Assembly: GCF_036010325.1 (NCBI RefSeq)
Contig: NZ_CP108549.1
Span: 6,076,001-6,140,000, forward strand
Direction: 5' to 3'
Origin: Streptomyces sp. NBC_01210
Lineage (GTDB): Bacteria > Actinomycetota > Actinomycetes > Streptomycetales > Streptomycetaceae
DNA: 64,000 nucleotides
How positions within the stretch are numbered: the stretch's first letter is position 1; each line of letters opens with the position of its first letter. Position numbers and translations under genes: made by a program. Below are positions 27,765 through 36,394 of the stretch, in pieces. The notes under the pieces were generated by a model. That model was not told the origin of the DNA. It worked only from the letters and a program-made list of their open reading frames with translations, and searched no databases.

Positions 27765-28366
27765 TCCGACTCCTCCTGGCCGAAGACCAGTCGATGGTCC
27801 GAGAGGCCCTGGCGGCTCTGCTCGGCCTGGACCCGGACTTCGAGGTGGTCGCCCAAGTGGCGTGCGGCGACGAGGTGTTGCCTGCCGCCCGCGCCCACGA
27901 CGTTGACGTCGCTCTCCTCGACATCGAGATGCCGGGCATGACAGGCATCGAGGCGGCGCGCCAACTCCACCGGGAGTTCCCCGCCCTGAAGATCGTCATC
28001 CTCACGACCTTCGGCCGCCCCGGCTATCTGCGTACGGCGATGGAGTCGGGTGCGGACGCCTTCCTGGTCAAGGACGCACCGGCGGCCCAACTGGCCGACG
28101 CGGTACGGAAGGTGCTCGCCGGCGAACGGGTCATCGATCCGACGCTGGCGGCGGCGGCCCTGGCGGAGGGCGCGAACCCGCTGACGGACCGCGAACGGGA
28201 GGTCCTGCGGGCGGCATCGGACGGCGCGACGAACGCGGAACTGGCGGCGCTGCTGCATCTGTCGCAGGGGACGGTGCGGAACTACCTCTCGACGGCAATC
28301 CAGAAGCTGGCGGTGCGGAACCGGGCGGAGGCGGTGCGGACGGCGCGGGAGAAGGGCTGGCTCTGA
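27761..28366 (+). CDS. DesR/NarL-type response regulator
   Basis: A 201-residue regulator. The receiver domain has acidic residues EDQ near the start, phospho-acceptor Asp54 in LLDIEMPG, Thr in ILTTFG and Lys104 in LVKDAP. The LuxR-type helix-turn-helix covers about residues 140-195 (LTDREREVL, then GTVRNYLSTAIQKL). It overlaps the kinase by ATGA. It probably controls its own operon, perhaps through the inverted repeat at 24883. Confidence 0.93.
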   Translation: MIRLLLAEDQSMVREALAALLGLDPDFEVVAQVACGDEVLPAARAHDVDVALLDIEMPGMTGIEAARQLHREFPALKIVILTTFGRPGYLRTAMESGADAFLVKDAPAAQLADAVRKVLAGERVIDPTLAAAALAEGANPLTDREREVLRAASDGATNAELAALLHLSQGTVRNYLSTAIQKLAVRNRAEAVRTAREKGWL

Positions 28367-28399
28367 CTCACGGTCCCGGTGCGGGTGGTATCCGCCCGC

Positions 28400-28812
28400 T
28401 CACGGCGTCCACGACCCGGTCATCGCTGCACGGGCGAGCGCCGCGCCGCGAGTCGCTGGGGGCGGGGCCGTCGGTGTCTCGGCCCGCCCCTGTCGGCACT
28501 CGGGGCACAGCTCCTCGTCCGCGACCGGACGGAACAGCCGTGGCTGAGTGTGCTCGCCCCCGCACTCCCGCATCAGCGCGACCCCCGGTTCCGGGGGTAC
28601 GACGACGGGCGGCACGTCTCGCAGTACGTACCGCAGCAGACCACCGGGCCGGGGGTGGGCGCACCCGGCGCGGGCAGGCAGCGTCCGACCCCGGCCCGCA
28701 GTGTCTCGGCCGTGTGCCCGCAGGCCAGCCACTGCGCGGCGAGGGCCGCGAGCTCCGGCAGCATATCGACGACAGGTAGCCGTCCGGGCCGATCGTGCGG
28801 ACGACCGGCCCT
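28400..28812 (-). pseudogene. Frameshifted remnant of a Cys-rich helix-turn-helix type gene
   Basis: Two overlapping leftward frames look like parts of one protein. One frame (to about 28660) reads LPELAALAAQWLACGHTAET then GVGRCLPAPG. The other, running on to 28400, reads HPRPGGLLRYVLRDVPPVV then MRECGGEHTQPRLF and ELCPEC. Together they match a pattern I know from Streptomyces helix-turn-helix proteins: a segment with WLxxGHTxxxLRxxL, then HPxxLLxYRLxxxxPP and a cysteine-bearing tail. The frame must change between about 28645 and 28680. The N-terminal DNA-binding part is missing. A sequencing error is the alternative to decay. Confidence 0.5.
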
Positions 28813-28827
28813 CAGGACGTCCGGGAC

Positions 28828-29682
28828 TCAGTTCAGCATCGCCCGCGCCACCCGCGCCTTCCGTCTGATCGCCTCCGCCGTCGCCGGATCGACCGCCGCC
28901 ACCACCTCCGCGTACGCGTCCATCTCCGCCGCCCCCGTCACGAACTCACCCCGTTCCACGAGCAGTTGGGCCCGTTCGTAGCGCAGCCTCGCCGGATGTG
29001 AAGGGAGCAGCAGCGACAGTTCAACCGCCCAGAGTGCGACGTCCGAGCGTTCCGGGCGGACCGCGGCCCAGGCGCGGATGTTGTTCAGGATGCGCACGAC
29101 CACGTCGACCGGGTCCGCGGGCATCAGCATCGACGGGTCCAGGGGCGCTCCCGTCGCGCCCGCCACCAGCAGTTCCGCGTCCGGGCCGGTCAGCACGCGG
29201 CCGCCCGCGAAGGGGTCCGCGAGCACCTGCTCGTGCGGGTCGCCGAAGCCCACCACGAAGTGGCCCGGCAGCGCGACCCCGTACACCGGCGCGCCCGCCC
29301 GGCGGGCGACCTCGATCCAGACCACCGAGAGGAGGATCGGCAGGCCCCTGCGGCGGCGCAGTACCTCGTGCAGCAGCGAGGACTCCAGGCGCTGGTAGTC
29401 GGCAGGTGAGCCGCCGAAGTCACAGCGGCCGCCCAGGAGCTCCGCCAGCGCCGCAGCCCACGCGCGGGGGCCGACCAGGCCGAAGGGGAGCATTCCGGCG
29501 AGCCGGTCCAGTTCGATCTGAGCAGCGTCCAGAACGGCCTCGTCCACGAATGGGTCCGCCTCCGCGCCGACGAGCAGGCACATCAGCGCGAGGTCCGCCC
29601 GCTCCGAGCGGGCCTCCTCGGCGAACTGCTGACGCCAGTCGGACGGCCGGCCGGCGGGCCTGTCGGCGGATTTGTCGTGCAT
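28828..29682 (-). CDS. SirB1-type transglutaminase-like protein
   Basis: A 284-residue protein with the transglutaminase-like fold region in the middle (RRGLPILLSVVWIEVARRAG, then GVALPGHFVVGF, where the His-containing motif sits) and a TPR-like helical C-terminus. Members of this family often lack a full catalytic triad and their role is not settled. ATG 29682 (MHDKSADRP) is preferred since a longer frame would run into the acetyltransferase gene that ends 18 bp upstream. It is probably in one transcript with that gene. Confidence 0.8.
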   Translation of the reverse strand: MHDKSADRPAGRPSDWRQQFAEEARSERADLALMCLLVGAEADPFVDEAVLDAAQIELDRLAGMLPFGLVGPRAWAAALAELLGGRCDFGGSPADYQRLESSLLHEVLRRRRGLPILLSVVWIEVARRAGAPVYGVALPGHFVVGFGDPHEQVLADPFAGGRVLTGPDAELLVAGATGAPLDPSMLMPADPVDVVVRILNNIRAWAAVRPERSDVALWAVELSLLLPSHPARLRYERAQLLVERGEFVTGAAEMDAYAEVVAAVDPATAEAIRRKARVARAMLN

Positions 29683-29699
29683 ACGCGACTCGTACCCGT

Positions 29700-30695
29700 C
29701 TACGCGGATCGGAAGTGGTGGTAGCGGTGATGGGTCGCGAACCCCATCGTTTCGTACAGCGCGCGCGCCCCGCCATTGTCCGTCTCCACCTGCAGCCACG
29801 CCGCCGACGCGCCCTCCTCCAGCGCACGCCGCGCCAGCGCGGTCATCACCGTGGTCGCCAGGCCCTGGCGCCGGCATGCCGGGTCCACCTCCACCGCCAT
29901 GAAGCCCGCCCAGCGGCCGTCGATCACACACCTGCCGATCGCCGCCGGAACCGTCCCTTCACCGGCCACCGTGGCGAACCACACCGACGGTCCGCTGCCC
30001 AGCACCCTCAGTACATGTGGTCCGGGCACACCGAAGCGGTGATAGCGCTGCAGCCACACCTCGTCGAAGGAGCGCGCCAGCCGGACCCGCGCCACATCCG
30101 CGTCCAGGTCGCCGATCGGGGCGAGGGCCCCGATCCGTACCTCCGTCGAGACCTCGCGCCGCCAGCCGCGCGCCTCCAGCTCCGCGCAGAGCTCTTCCTG
30201 AGTGCCCGCCGCCCCGGTCGCAGCCTGTACATACGCGGGCAGATCCCGCTCCTCGTACCACGCACGCACCCGCGCCAGCGCCTCGTCGAGCGGCAGCCCG
30301 GGGTCACCGAGCGCCAGTACAGAGTTCGCGCGCCGGGTGAATCCGGCGGACGCCCGCAGTTCCCACTCGCCGAGCCGCTCGCTCTCCATCGGCTGCCAGG
30401 CGCGCGCCATGACGCGGGAGAGCTCCTCGAAGTCCGCCGCGGGGCCGCGGCGGCGGGCCGGCGCGGCGGGCACCACCTTGCCCGCGACCAGGGACGATTC
30501 CGGGATACGGACAGTCTCTCCGGTTCGTCGTGTGATCAGCAGCACACCGTTGTCCCATGATGTGAGAACGCCGACCGTGTCGGTGAACTTCTCAACCCCG
30601 GCCCCGGGGTCGATCAGGCACCTCACGGACACTCGTTTACCCACGTCAACGGGTGTAATACGGACCTCGAGCCGTCCGCCGCCAGTGAATTCCAC
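29700..30695 (-). CDS. GNAT family N-acetyltransferase with N-terminal beta domain
   Basis: A 331-residue protein. Residues 1-75 form a beta-rich segment (VGKRVSVRCLIDPG, DTVGVLTSWDNG) like those in a group of actinobacterial acetyltransferases. The GNAT domain ends the protein: VEVDPACRRQGLATTVMTAL is the acetyl-CoA binding motif, followed by VETDNGGARALYETMGF. The substrate is unknown. It points away from fdxA, with which it shares a control region of about 115 bp. Confidence 0.85.
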   Translation of the reverse strand: MEFTGGGRLEVRITPVDVGKRVSVRCLIDPGAGVEKFTDTVGVLTSWDNGVLLITRRTGETVRIPESSLVAGKVVPAAPARRRGPAADFEELSRVMARAWQPMESERLGEWELRASAGFTRRANSVLALGDPGLPLDEALARVRAWYEERDLPAYVQAATGAAGTQEELCAELEARGWRREVSTEVRIGALAPIGDLDADVARVRLARSFDEVWLQRYHRFGVPGPHVLRVLGSGPSVWFATVAGEGTVPAAIGRCVIDGRWAGFMAVEVDPACRRQGLATTVMTALARRALEEGASAAWLQVETDNGGARALYETMGFATHHRYHHFRSA

Positions 30696-30809
30696 AGGTC
30701 TGCGAGCCCCTCCTGTTCGGATCGTGCCCAGGAACGGAGATACTAGGGGCGGGCATCGACGACGCCGCGCTCCCGCGCAATGCCAGCCCTACCGAGGAGG
30801 AACGACAGC

Positions 30810-31130
30810 GTGACCTACGTCATCGCGCAGCCTTGTGTCGACGTCAAGGACAAGGCGTGCATCGAGGAGTGCCCCGTCGACTGCATCTACGAGGGCTCCA
30901 GGTCCTTGTACATCCACCCGGACGAATGCGTCGACTGTGGGGCTTGTGAGCCGGTCTGCCCGGTCGAGGCGATCTTCTACGAGGACGACACCCCGGAGGA
31001 GTGGAAGGACTACTACAAGGCGAACGTCGAGTTCTTCGACGAGCTCGGTTCGCCCGGCGGTGCCTCCAAGCTCGGCCTGATCGAGCGCGACCACCCCTTT
31101 ATCGCAGCGCTGCCGCCGCAGAACCAGTAG
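30810..31130 (+). CDS. fdxA: 7Fe ferredoxin (3Fe-4S plus 4Fe-4S)
   Basis: A 106-residue cytoplasmic electron carrier. The first cluster site, C9-x7-C17-x3-C21 with P22 beyond, has the wide spacing of a 3Fe-4S site; the second, C40-x2-C43-x2-C46-x3-C50-P, is a 4Fe-4S site (CVDCGACEPVCP). The acidic C-terminal extension is typical of actinobacterial FdxA/FdxC. GTG 30810 has GAGGAGG 10 nt upstream. Ferredoxin next to dapC is also the order in M. tuberculosis (Rv1177-Rv1178). Confidence 0.95.
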   Translation: MTYVIAQPCVDVKDKACIEECPVDCIYEGSRSLYIHPDECVDCGACEPVCPVEAIFYEDDTPEEWKDYYKANVEFFDELGSPGGASKLGLIERDHPFIAALPPQNQ

Positions 31131-31156
31131 TCCGCGGCCCGCTGGTGCGTCGCCCC

Positions 31157-31190
31157 CGGTCCCGTACGGTTCGTCGTCCGTACGGGACCG
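31157..31190 (+). terminator. Hairpin terminator after fdxA
   Basis: A perfect 13-bp inverted repeat (31157-31169 with 31178-31190, 8-nt loop) 26 bp after the ferredoxin stop. No long T-run follows, as is common in Streptomyces. Confidence 0.65.
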
Positions 31191-31245
31191 AGGTGTTTGA
31201 CGCCCTCTGCACGAGCCACGCACGAGTACGAGAAAGAGAAGTCCT

Positions 31246-32352
31246 GTGTCCGCAGCCTCCTCGCGAGTCTCTTCGCGCCTTCCCGTCTTCCCGTGGGACA
31301 AGCTCGAGCCGTACAAGGCGACGGCCGCGGCCCACCCCGACGGCGTGGTGGACCTCTCCGTCGGCACGCCCGTCGACCCCGTCCCCGAGCTGATCCAGAA
31401 GGCGCTCGTCGAGGCCTCCGACTCGCCCGGCTATCCGACGGTGTGGGGGACGGCCGGGCTGCGTGACGCGCTCACCGGATGGGTCGAGCGGCGGCTCGGC
31501 GCCGTCGATGTCGCGCATACGAACGTTCTGCCCGTCGTCGGCTCCAAGGAGCTGGTGGCCTGGCTGCCGACCCAGCTCGGTCTCGGCCCCGGCGACAAGG
31601 TCGCCCACCCGCGGCTCGCCTACCCGACGTACGAGGTCGGCGCCCGGCTGGCGCGCGCGGAGGCCGTGGTCTACGACGACCCGACCCAGCTCGACCCCAC
31701 CGGCCTGAAGCTGCTCTGGCTCAACTCGCCGTCCAACCCCACCGGCCGGGTGCTGGCCAAGGACGAGCTGATCCGTATCGTCGCGTGGGCGCGCGAGCAC
31801 GGCGTGCTGGTCTTCAGCGACGAGTGCTACCTGGAGCTGGGCTGGGAGGCGGAGCCGGTCTCGGTCCTGCACCCGGACGTCTGCGGCGGTACGTACGAGG
31901 GCGTCGTCGCCGTCCACTCGCTCTCCAAGCGCTCCAACCTGGCCGGGTACCGCGCCGCCTTCATCGCGGGCGACGAGAGCGTGCTCGGTGAGCTGCTCCA
32001 GATCCGTAAGCACGGCGGGATGATGACCCCGGCTCCGGTGCAGGCCGCCACGGTCGCGGCGCTCGGCGACGACACGCATGTTTCGGAGCAGCGGGCGCGG
32101 TACGCGGCCCGGCGCGCCGCGCTGCGTACGGCCCTGGAGGCGCACGGCTTCCGGATCGAGCACAGCGAGGCCAGCCTCTATCTGTGGGCGACGCGCGACG
32201 AGCCGTGCTGGGAGACGGTGGCGCACCTGGCGGAGCTGGGGATCCTGGTCGCGCCCGGCGACTTCTACGGAACGGCGGGCGAGCGCTTCGTACGCGTGGC
32301 GTTCACCGCGACGGACGAGCGGGTCGAGGCCGCGGTCAAGCGCCTCGGCTGA
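31246..32352 (+). CDS. dapC: Succinyldiaminopimelate aminotransferase DapC
   Basis: A 368-residue class I/II aminotransferase for lysine and peptidoglycan precursor synthesis (N-succinyl-2-amino-6-ketopimelate to N-succinyl-LL-diaminopimelate). Lys228 in SLSKRSNLAGYR should bind PLP; LNSPSNPTG is the substrate and phosphate region, and DECYLELGW carries the PLP-pyridine Asp. The GTG start and short N-terminus fit DapC. The ferredoxin-dapC order and dapE two genes on strengthen the call over other aminotransferases of the subfamily. Confidence 0.88.
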   Translation: MSAASSRVSSRLPVFPWDKLEPYKATAAAHPDGVVDLSVGTPVDPVPELIQKALVEASDSPGYPTVWGTAGLRDALTGWVERRLGAVDVAHTNVLPVVGSKELVAWLPTQLGLGPGDKVAHPRLAYPTYEVGARLARAEAVVYDDPTQLDPTGLKLLWLNSPSNPTGRVLAKDELIRIVAWAREHGVLVFSDECYLELGWEAEPVSVLHPDVCGGTYEGVVAVHSLSKRSNLAGYRAAFIAGDESVLGELLQIRKHGGMMTPAPVQAATVAALGDDTHVSEQRARYAARRAALRTALEAHGFRIEHSEASLYLWATRDEPCWETVAHLAELGILVAPGDFYGTAGERFVRVAFTATDERVEAAVKRLG

Positions 32353-32404
32353 ACACCACCCGGCCGAACGATTCGCGGCTGAGGATGCCTCGGCCGGACA
32401 TGGG

Positions 32405-32440
32405 GAAGGGCCCCGGGAGTTCGTACTCCCGGGGCCCTTC
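32405..32440. terminator. Two-way terminator between dapC and a secreted protein gene
   Basis: A perfect 16-bp inverted repeat (32405-32420 with 32425-32440, loop TCGT) between two converging genes. Confidence 0.85.
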
Positions 32441-32454
32441 GCGTGTGCTGATCG

Positions 32455-32901
32455 TCAGCCGAGCGGCAGGGACTCCACCGGCAGCTGCTGGGTGGGCAGG
32501 CCGCCACCGAGCGAGTCGGTCTGCAGGCTGCTGCCGGCGAGCCGTCCGGTCGCGGTGCCGGCGGCCTTGCCGACGGCGTCACCCGCGCTGCCCGCCGCGT
32601 CACCGGCGGCCTTCTGGGCGACGGGGGCCGCCGCCTTGCCCGCCTTGTCGACAGCCTTGCCGGCGGCCGGGACGGTCTGCTCGACCGCGTCGCCACCGGT
32701 GTTGCCCGCCAGGTCGGAGGTCTTCAGCGCGGCACCGTCGACCGTGCTGCTGACGCCGTCCGCGTCGAACGCGGTCAGGCCCACGGGGGCCTGCGGAAGG
32801 TCCGCGGCGCTTGCGGAGCCGACCGCACCGACCACGGGGGCTGCACCCGCCGCGATGAGCAGCGCGACACGGGCGATCCGACGGGTCAGGGGGAGGGACA
32901 T
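32455..32901 (-). CDS. Small secreted Ala-rich protein
   Basis: A 148-residue protein with a clear signal peptide: MSLPLTRRIAR, a hydrophobic core, then GSASAADLP with likely cleavage after ASA. The mature part of about 115 residues is rich in Ala, Gly and Lys, with heptad-like AGKAVDKAGKAAAPVAQKAA and AGDAAGSAGDAVGKAAG that could form an amphipathic helix. ATG 32901 has AAGGAG 5 nt upstream. I know such proteins in Streptomyces only as secreted proteins of unknown function. It has its own promoter candidate with a palindrome upstream. Confidence 0.8.
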   Translation of the reverse strand: MSLPLTRRIARVALLIAAGAAPVVGAVGSASAADLPQAPVGLTAFDADGVSSTVDGAALKTSDLAGNTGGDAVEQTVPAAGKAVDKAGKAAAPVAQKAAGDAAGSAGDAVGKAAGTATGRLAGSSLQTDSLGGGLPTQQLPVESLPLG

Positions 32902-33050
32902 GATGCTCCTTGAGGCGAGATGTACGTCTGGAATGGTGCCTGTCCGGTGCTGGTCCAGCAGTGCCGTTCCGGCTTTCGGACGCAGTGACAACTGCTTGGA
33001 GGGCGGGAGAAGTTGCGGTGGACCAAGGCAAAGAGTTGGCAATGTGTCGC

Positions 33051-33078
33051 ATTATCGGCTTCGGGTAAAGGTGGGCAA
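33051..33078 (-). promoter_or_regulatory. Promoter TTGCCC-N16-GATAAT for the secreted protein gene
   Basis: Read leftward, TTGCCC (33078-33073), a 16-nt spacer and GATAAT (33056-33051) form a good match to housekeeping promoters. Transcription would start near 33044, giving a leader of about 143 nt. Confidence 0.5.
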
Positions 33079-33083
33079 ACATT

Positions 33084-33097
33084 CCATTGCGCAATGG
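33084..33097. promoter_or_regulatory. 14-bp perfect palindrome CCATTGCGCAATGG
   Basis: It sits 5 bp upstream of the -35 element proposed for the secreted protein gene, a usual place for an activator site. No known regulator site is recognised. Confidence 0.45.
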
Positions 33098-33222
33098 TCT
33101 GCCGAACCGTCACTTCCCTTTTGCCGCAAGGGGTTTGAGGGGCTGATCGCTACTCGCGCGAACGCCAGGCCGACACCTTGCCCGGAGGTGACCGGAGTGC
33201 CTCGTTCGAGGGATGGCGCGGA

Positions 33223-34191
33223 CTACTGCGCGAGGCGAATTCGGACTTCGCCGGTACGGTAATCCGCGCCGGAAGCCTTGCGGGAGTCCGCCCGGGAACC
33301 CGCCGCGCCCGTCTCGGCCGAGGTGGCGCCCGCCGCTCGCCAGCCCTTCCCGGACTCCTTGGCGCTCCACACCCGGCCCGCGTACGAGACCTCATCTATG
33401 CGCAGCCCGTCCGCCCGCGCCACCGCCCAGTGCGCCAGCTCCCAGCCCCGCTGCGCCGCCCCGCCGCCGTCCGTCCCGATCGTGGACTGCACCGGTACGG
33501 ACACCTCGCGCGGTGCCGGGGCGTCGGTCCGGCCCGAAGTACCGGCCTTCGGCAGCACCTCGGGACCGAACGCGCGCACCAGCTCGGCCCGCACCTTCGA
33601 CGCGTCGCCCGCCTCGTCGCCCCTGCCCGACTCGCAGGTCAGGGCCCGGGTCGCGCGGCCGGTCAGCGCAGCCGCCAGCAGCGTGGCGTCCGGCTCGTGC
33701 TTCGCGTACGCCTGCGGGAAGCCGCTGCGCTGCACACGCTGTGCCGCGACAGTCAGCGGCAGCCGCGAGTAGCCGGGGACCTCGGCGAGGTGCTCGTAGA
33801 ACTTCCCGGAGGCGTAGACGGGGTCGAGGATCTGCCCGGCCGTGCCCCAACCCTTCGACGGACGCTGCTGGAAGAGCCCGAGCGAGTCACGGTCGCCGTG
33901 ACTGATATTGCGCAGCCCCGACTCCTGGAGTGCGGTCGCGAGCGCGATGGTGACCGCGCGCTCCGGCATGCCGCGTGTGGTGCCGACCGCGGAGATCGTC
34001 GCGGCGTTCGCGGCCTGTTCGGTGCTGAGCTCGTACGTGGAGCCCGCGGCCGTACGCACCGTGCAGCGCGGAGCGCCGCCGCCGGTGACGTACTGCACAA
34101 CGACATAGCCGATGAGTGCCAGCAGCACGGCGAACGCGGCCGCGATACGCAGGAGGCGGCCGCGCCGGAGGGGGGAGGCGGTCTCAGGCAC
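33223..34191 (-). CDS. Membrane-anchored protein with lysozyme-like domain
   Basis: A 322-residue protein with a short Arg-rich N-terminus, one membrane helix (about residues 13-33) and an outside part. The segment with ALATALQESGLRN, GDRDSLGLFQQRP and WGT resembles the lysozyme/lytic transglycosylase fold, with the Glu of QESGL in the place of the catalytic acid. Relatives are sometimes labelled heavy metal transporter, which the sequence does not support. A cell-wall role is inferred. GTG 34191 is used; GTG 34200 is equally possible. It is divergent from dapE, 39 bp apart. Confidence 0.7.
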   Translation of the reverse strand: MPETASPLRRGRLLRIAAAFAVLLALIGYVVVQYVTGGGAPRCTVRTAAGSTYELSTEQAANAATISAVGTTRGMPERAVTIALATALQESGLRNISHGDRDSLGLFQQRPSKGWGTAGQILDPVYASGKFYEHLAEVPGYSRLPLTVAAQRVQRSGFPQAYAKHEPDATLLAAALTGRATRALTCESGRGDEAGDASKVRAELVRAFGPEVLPKAGTSGRTDAPAPREVSVPVQSTIGTDGGGAAQRGWELAHWAVARADGLRIDEVSYAGRVWSAKESGKGWRAAGATSAETGAAGSRADSRKASGADYRTGEVRIRLAQ

Positions 34192-34230
34192 GCTGCCCAC
34201 CGTACTGGAGCCCGCGTTAAGGTCGGAGTC

Positions 34231-35310
34231 ATGCCCGAAACCGTGCTTGACCTCACTCTTGATGCTCCGGCGCTCACCGCCCGCCTGGTCGACTTCCGAT
34301 CGGTCAGCGGCGAGGAGAAGCCTCTCGCCGACGCGATCGAGCAGGCGCTGCGCGGCCTGCCGCACCTCACCGTCGACCGGTACGGCAACAATGTCGTGGC
34401 CCGGACGAACCTCGGGCGCGCCGAGCGGGTCGTGCTGGCCGGGCACATCGACACGGTTCCGATCGCCGACAACGTGCCGTCCCGGCTCGACGAGAACGGC
34501 GTGCTCTGGGGCTGCGGAACGAGCGACATGAAGTCGGGCGTGGCAGTACAGCTGCGGATCGCCGCGACCGTCCCCGAGCCGAATCGCGACCTCACCTTCG
34601 TCTTCTACGACAATGAAGAGGTCGCCGCACACCTCAACGGTCTGGGGCATGTGGCCGATGCCCATGCCGACTGGCTGGAGGGTGACTTCGCCGTACTGCT
34701 CGAGCCGTCCGACGCCCAGGTCGAGGGCGGCTGTCAGGGCACACTGCGGGTCTTTCTCCGTACGACGGGGGAGCGGGCACACTCCGCGCGCAGCTGGATG
34801 GGGTCCAACGCCATTCATGCGGCCGCGCCGATTCTGGCGAAGCTCGCCGCGTACGAGCCGCGCCGGCCGGTGATCGACGGTCTTGAGTACCGGGAGGGGC
34901 TCAACGCGGTACGGATCGAGGGGGGCGTCGCCAGCAACGTCATCCCCGACGAGTGCACCGTGGTGGTCAACTACCGCTACGCGCCCGACCGGAGCATGGC
35001 GGAGGCCGAGGACCATGTCCGCGAGGTCTTCGCCGACTGCGGGGTCGCGGAATTCATCGTGGACGATCACACGGGCGGCGCGCTGCCCGGCCTCTCGCAC
35101 CCGGCGGCCGCCGCCTTCATGGCAGCGGTCGGCGGGACGGCTCAGCCCAAGTTCGGCTGGACGGACGTCTCACGCTTCAGCGCGCTCGGCGTGCCCGCGG
35201 TCAACTACGGACCCGGGGACGCGCTCTTCGCCCACAAGCGGGACGAGCATGTCGCGGTGGAGAAGATCACCCACTGCGAGAACCGGCTCCGAGACTGGCT
35301 CACTGCCTGA
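34231..35310 (+). CDS. dapE: Succinyldiaminopimelate desuccinylase DapE
   Basis: A 359-residue M20 metallopeptidase family enzyme that releases succinate and LL-diaminopimelate. Metal ligands and catalytic residues are visible: His72 and Asp74 in GHIDTVP, Glu129-Glu130 in YDNEEV, and His335 in FAHKRDEH. The dimerisation domain (TTGERAHSARSWMG) lies in between. ATG 34231 follows GGTCGGAG. With dapC upstream it covers two successive steps of the succinylase branch for lysine and diaminopimelate. Confidence 0.93.
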   Translation: MPETVLDLTLDAPALTARLVDFRSVSGEEKPLADAIEQALRGLPHLTVDRYGNNVVARTNLGRAERVVLAGHIDTVPIADNVPSRLDENGVLWGCGTSDMKSGVAVQLRIAATVPEPNRDLTFVFYDNEEVAAHLNGLGHVADAHADWLEGDFAVLLEPSDAQVEGGCQGTLRVFLRTTGERAHSARSWMGSNAIHAAAPILAKLAAYEPRRPVIDGLEYREGLNAVRIEGGVASNVIPDECTVVVNYRYAPDRSMAEAEDHVREVFADCGVAEFIVDDHTGGALPGLSHPAAAAFMAAVGGTAQPKFGWTDVSRFSALGVPAVNYGPGDALFAHKRDEHVAVEKITHCENRLRDWLTA

Positions 35311-35389
35311 CCGCCCCGATTTCACCTTTCGTAACGTTCTCCGACCTACCCTGACTCAAAGCAACGATGTGCGGCGGAGGGAGCAGGCC

Positions 35390-36157
35390 ATGGGCGACCC
35401 CGAGGGAACCGAGGGAACCGAGGGATTGCGGGCGCTGGGGGAGCAGCGACTGGGACCGGTGCTGCGCCGTAGGGAACAGGTGCAGCCCGGCACCACTGAT
35501 CAGCGTCTGCTGGACACGGAGGGCGACTCCGAGTGGGTGCATACCGATCCCTGGCGGGTCATGCGCATCCAGTCGGAGTTCGTGGAAGGCTTCGGCGCGC
35601 TCGCCGAACTGCCCAGCGCCATCAGCGTGTTCGGCTCGGCCCGTACGGGGCCGGGTACCCCCGAGTACGACGCGGGTGTCCGGATCGGCAGGGCGCTGGT
35701 CGACGCCGGCTTCGCGGTGATCACGGGCGGCGGCCCGGGCGCGATGGAGGCGGCGAACAGGGGTGCGCGGGAGGCTCACGGCATCTCGGTGGGCCTCGGC
35801 ATCGAGCTCCCCTTCGAGCAGGGGCTCAATCAGCACGTCGACATCGGCGTGAACTTCCGCTACTTCTTCGTCCGCAAGACGATGTTCGTGAAGTACGCGC
35901 AGGGCTTCGTGGTCCTGCCGGGCGGACTGGGCACGCTGGACGAGCTGTTCGAGGCGCTGACCCTCGTCCAGACCCGCAAGGTCACGCGCTTCCCGATCGT
36001 GCTGTTCGGCACGGAGTACTGGAGCGGGCTGGTGGACTGGCTGCGGAACACGGTGGTGGCGCAGGGCAAGGCGTCCGAGAGGGACCTGCTTCTCTTCCAC
36101 GTGACGGACGACGTGGAGGAGGCGGTGGCGATGGTCACGAAGGAGACGGGGCACTAG
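35390..36157 (+). CDS. LOG family protein (TIGR00730, Rossmann fold)
   Basis: A 255-residue protein with the LOG signature PGGLGTLDE at residues 177-185 and GGGPGAMEAANRGA before it, as in cytokinin riboside 5'-phosphate phosphoribohydrolases. Such enzymes release bases from nucleoside monophosphates. An N-terminal extension of about 60 residues with an EGTEGTEG repeat precedes the core. ATG 35390 has GGAGGGAGCAGGCC upstream. M. tuberculosis has a LOG gene (Rv1205) in the same order after dapE. The true substrate is not shown by sequence. Confidence 0.88.
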   Translation: MGDPEGTEGTEGLRALGEQRLGPVLRRREQVQPGTTDQRLLDTEGDSEWVHTDPWRVMRIQSEFVEGFGALAELPSAISVFGSARTGPGTPEYDAGVRIGRALVDAGFAVITGGGPGAMEAANRGAREAHGISVGLGIELPFEQGLNQHVDIGVNFRYFFVRKTMFVKYAQGFVVLPGGLGTLDELFEALTLVQTRKVTRFPIVLFGTEYWSGLVDWLRNTVVAQGKASERDLLLFHVTDDVEEAVAMVTKETGH

Positions 36158-36255
36158 GAACGGCCGCTGCGCGGGGCTGTTCCCCGCCCCGCCCTTTCCC
36201 GCTGTGTCGATGTGCGGCTCCGCCGTGCGGGGAGCGGCGCCGCCCCGGGCCCCGG

Positions 36256-36275
36256 GCCTCAAACGCCGGACGGGC
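36256..36275. repeat. Dispersed CCTCAAACGCCGGACGGGCC repeat
   Basis: A copy of the intergenic repeat family without its own hairpin, 60 bp before a second copy that has one. Confidence 0.6.
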
Positions 36276-36315
36276 CGGGACGGGATGGGTTCGGGGCGCA
36301 GCCCCGGACCCCACG

Positions 36316-36355
36316 CCTCAATCGCCGGCGGGGCTGAATTTTTCAGCCCCGCCGG
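36316..36355. terminator. Repeat-family terminator between LOG gene and folP
   Basis: CCTCAATCGCCGGCGGGGCT followed by a perfect 14-bp hairpin (36325-36338 with 36342-36355, loop TTT). It lies between converging genes and should work in both directions. Confidence 0.75.
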
Positions 36356-36394
36356 GGGCTGGGGGCCTGCAACCCCACCCGCGGTCAACACCCC

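Larger units (their letters stand above)
32902..33222. other. Control region of the secreted protein gene
   Basis: 321 bp without a gene. It holds a promoter candidate and a 14-bp palindrome (listed separately), leaving a leader of about 140 nt before the secreted protein start. The part after 33100 carries no recognisable signal. Confidence 0.5.

Noticed and set aside
32886..33113. Short leftward frame of 75 codons upstream of the secreted protein
   Set aside because: It covers the promoter and palindrome and has no ribosome site.
33223..35100. 625-codon frame combining the lysozyme-like gene with antisense of dapE
   Set aside because: Only the part from 34191 down resembles a protein; the rest lies opposite dapE, which has all catalytic residues.
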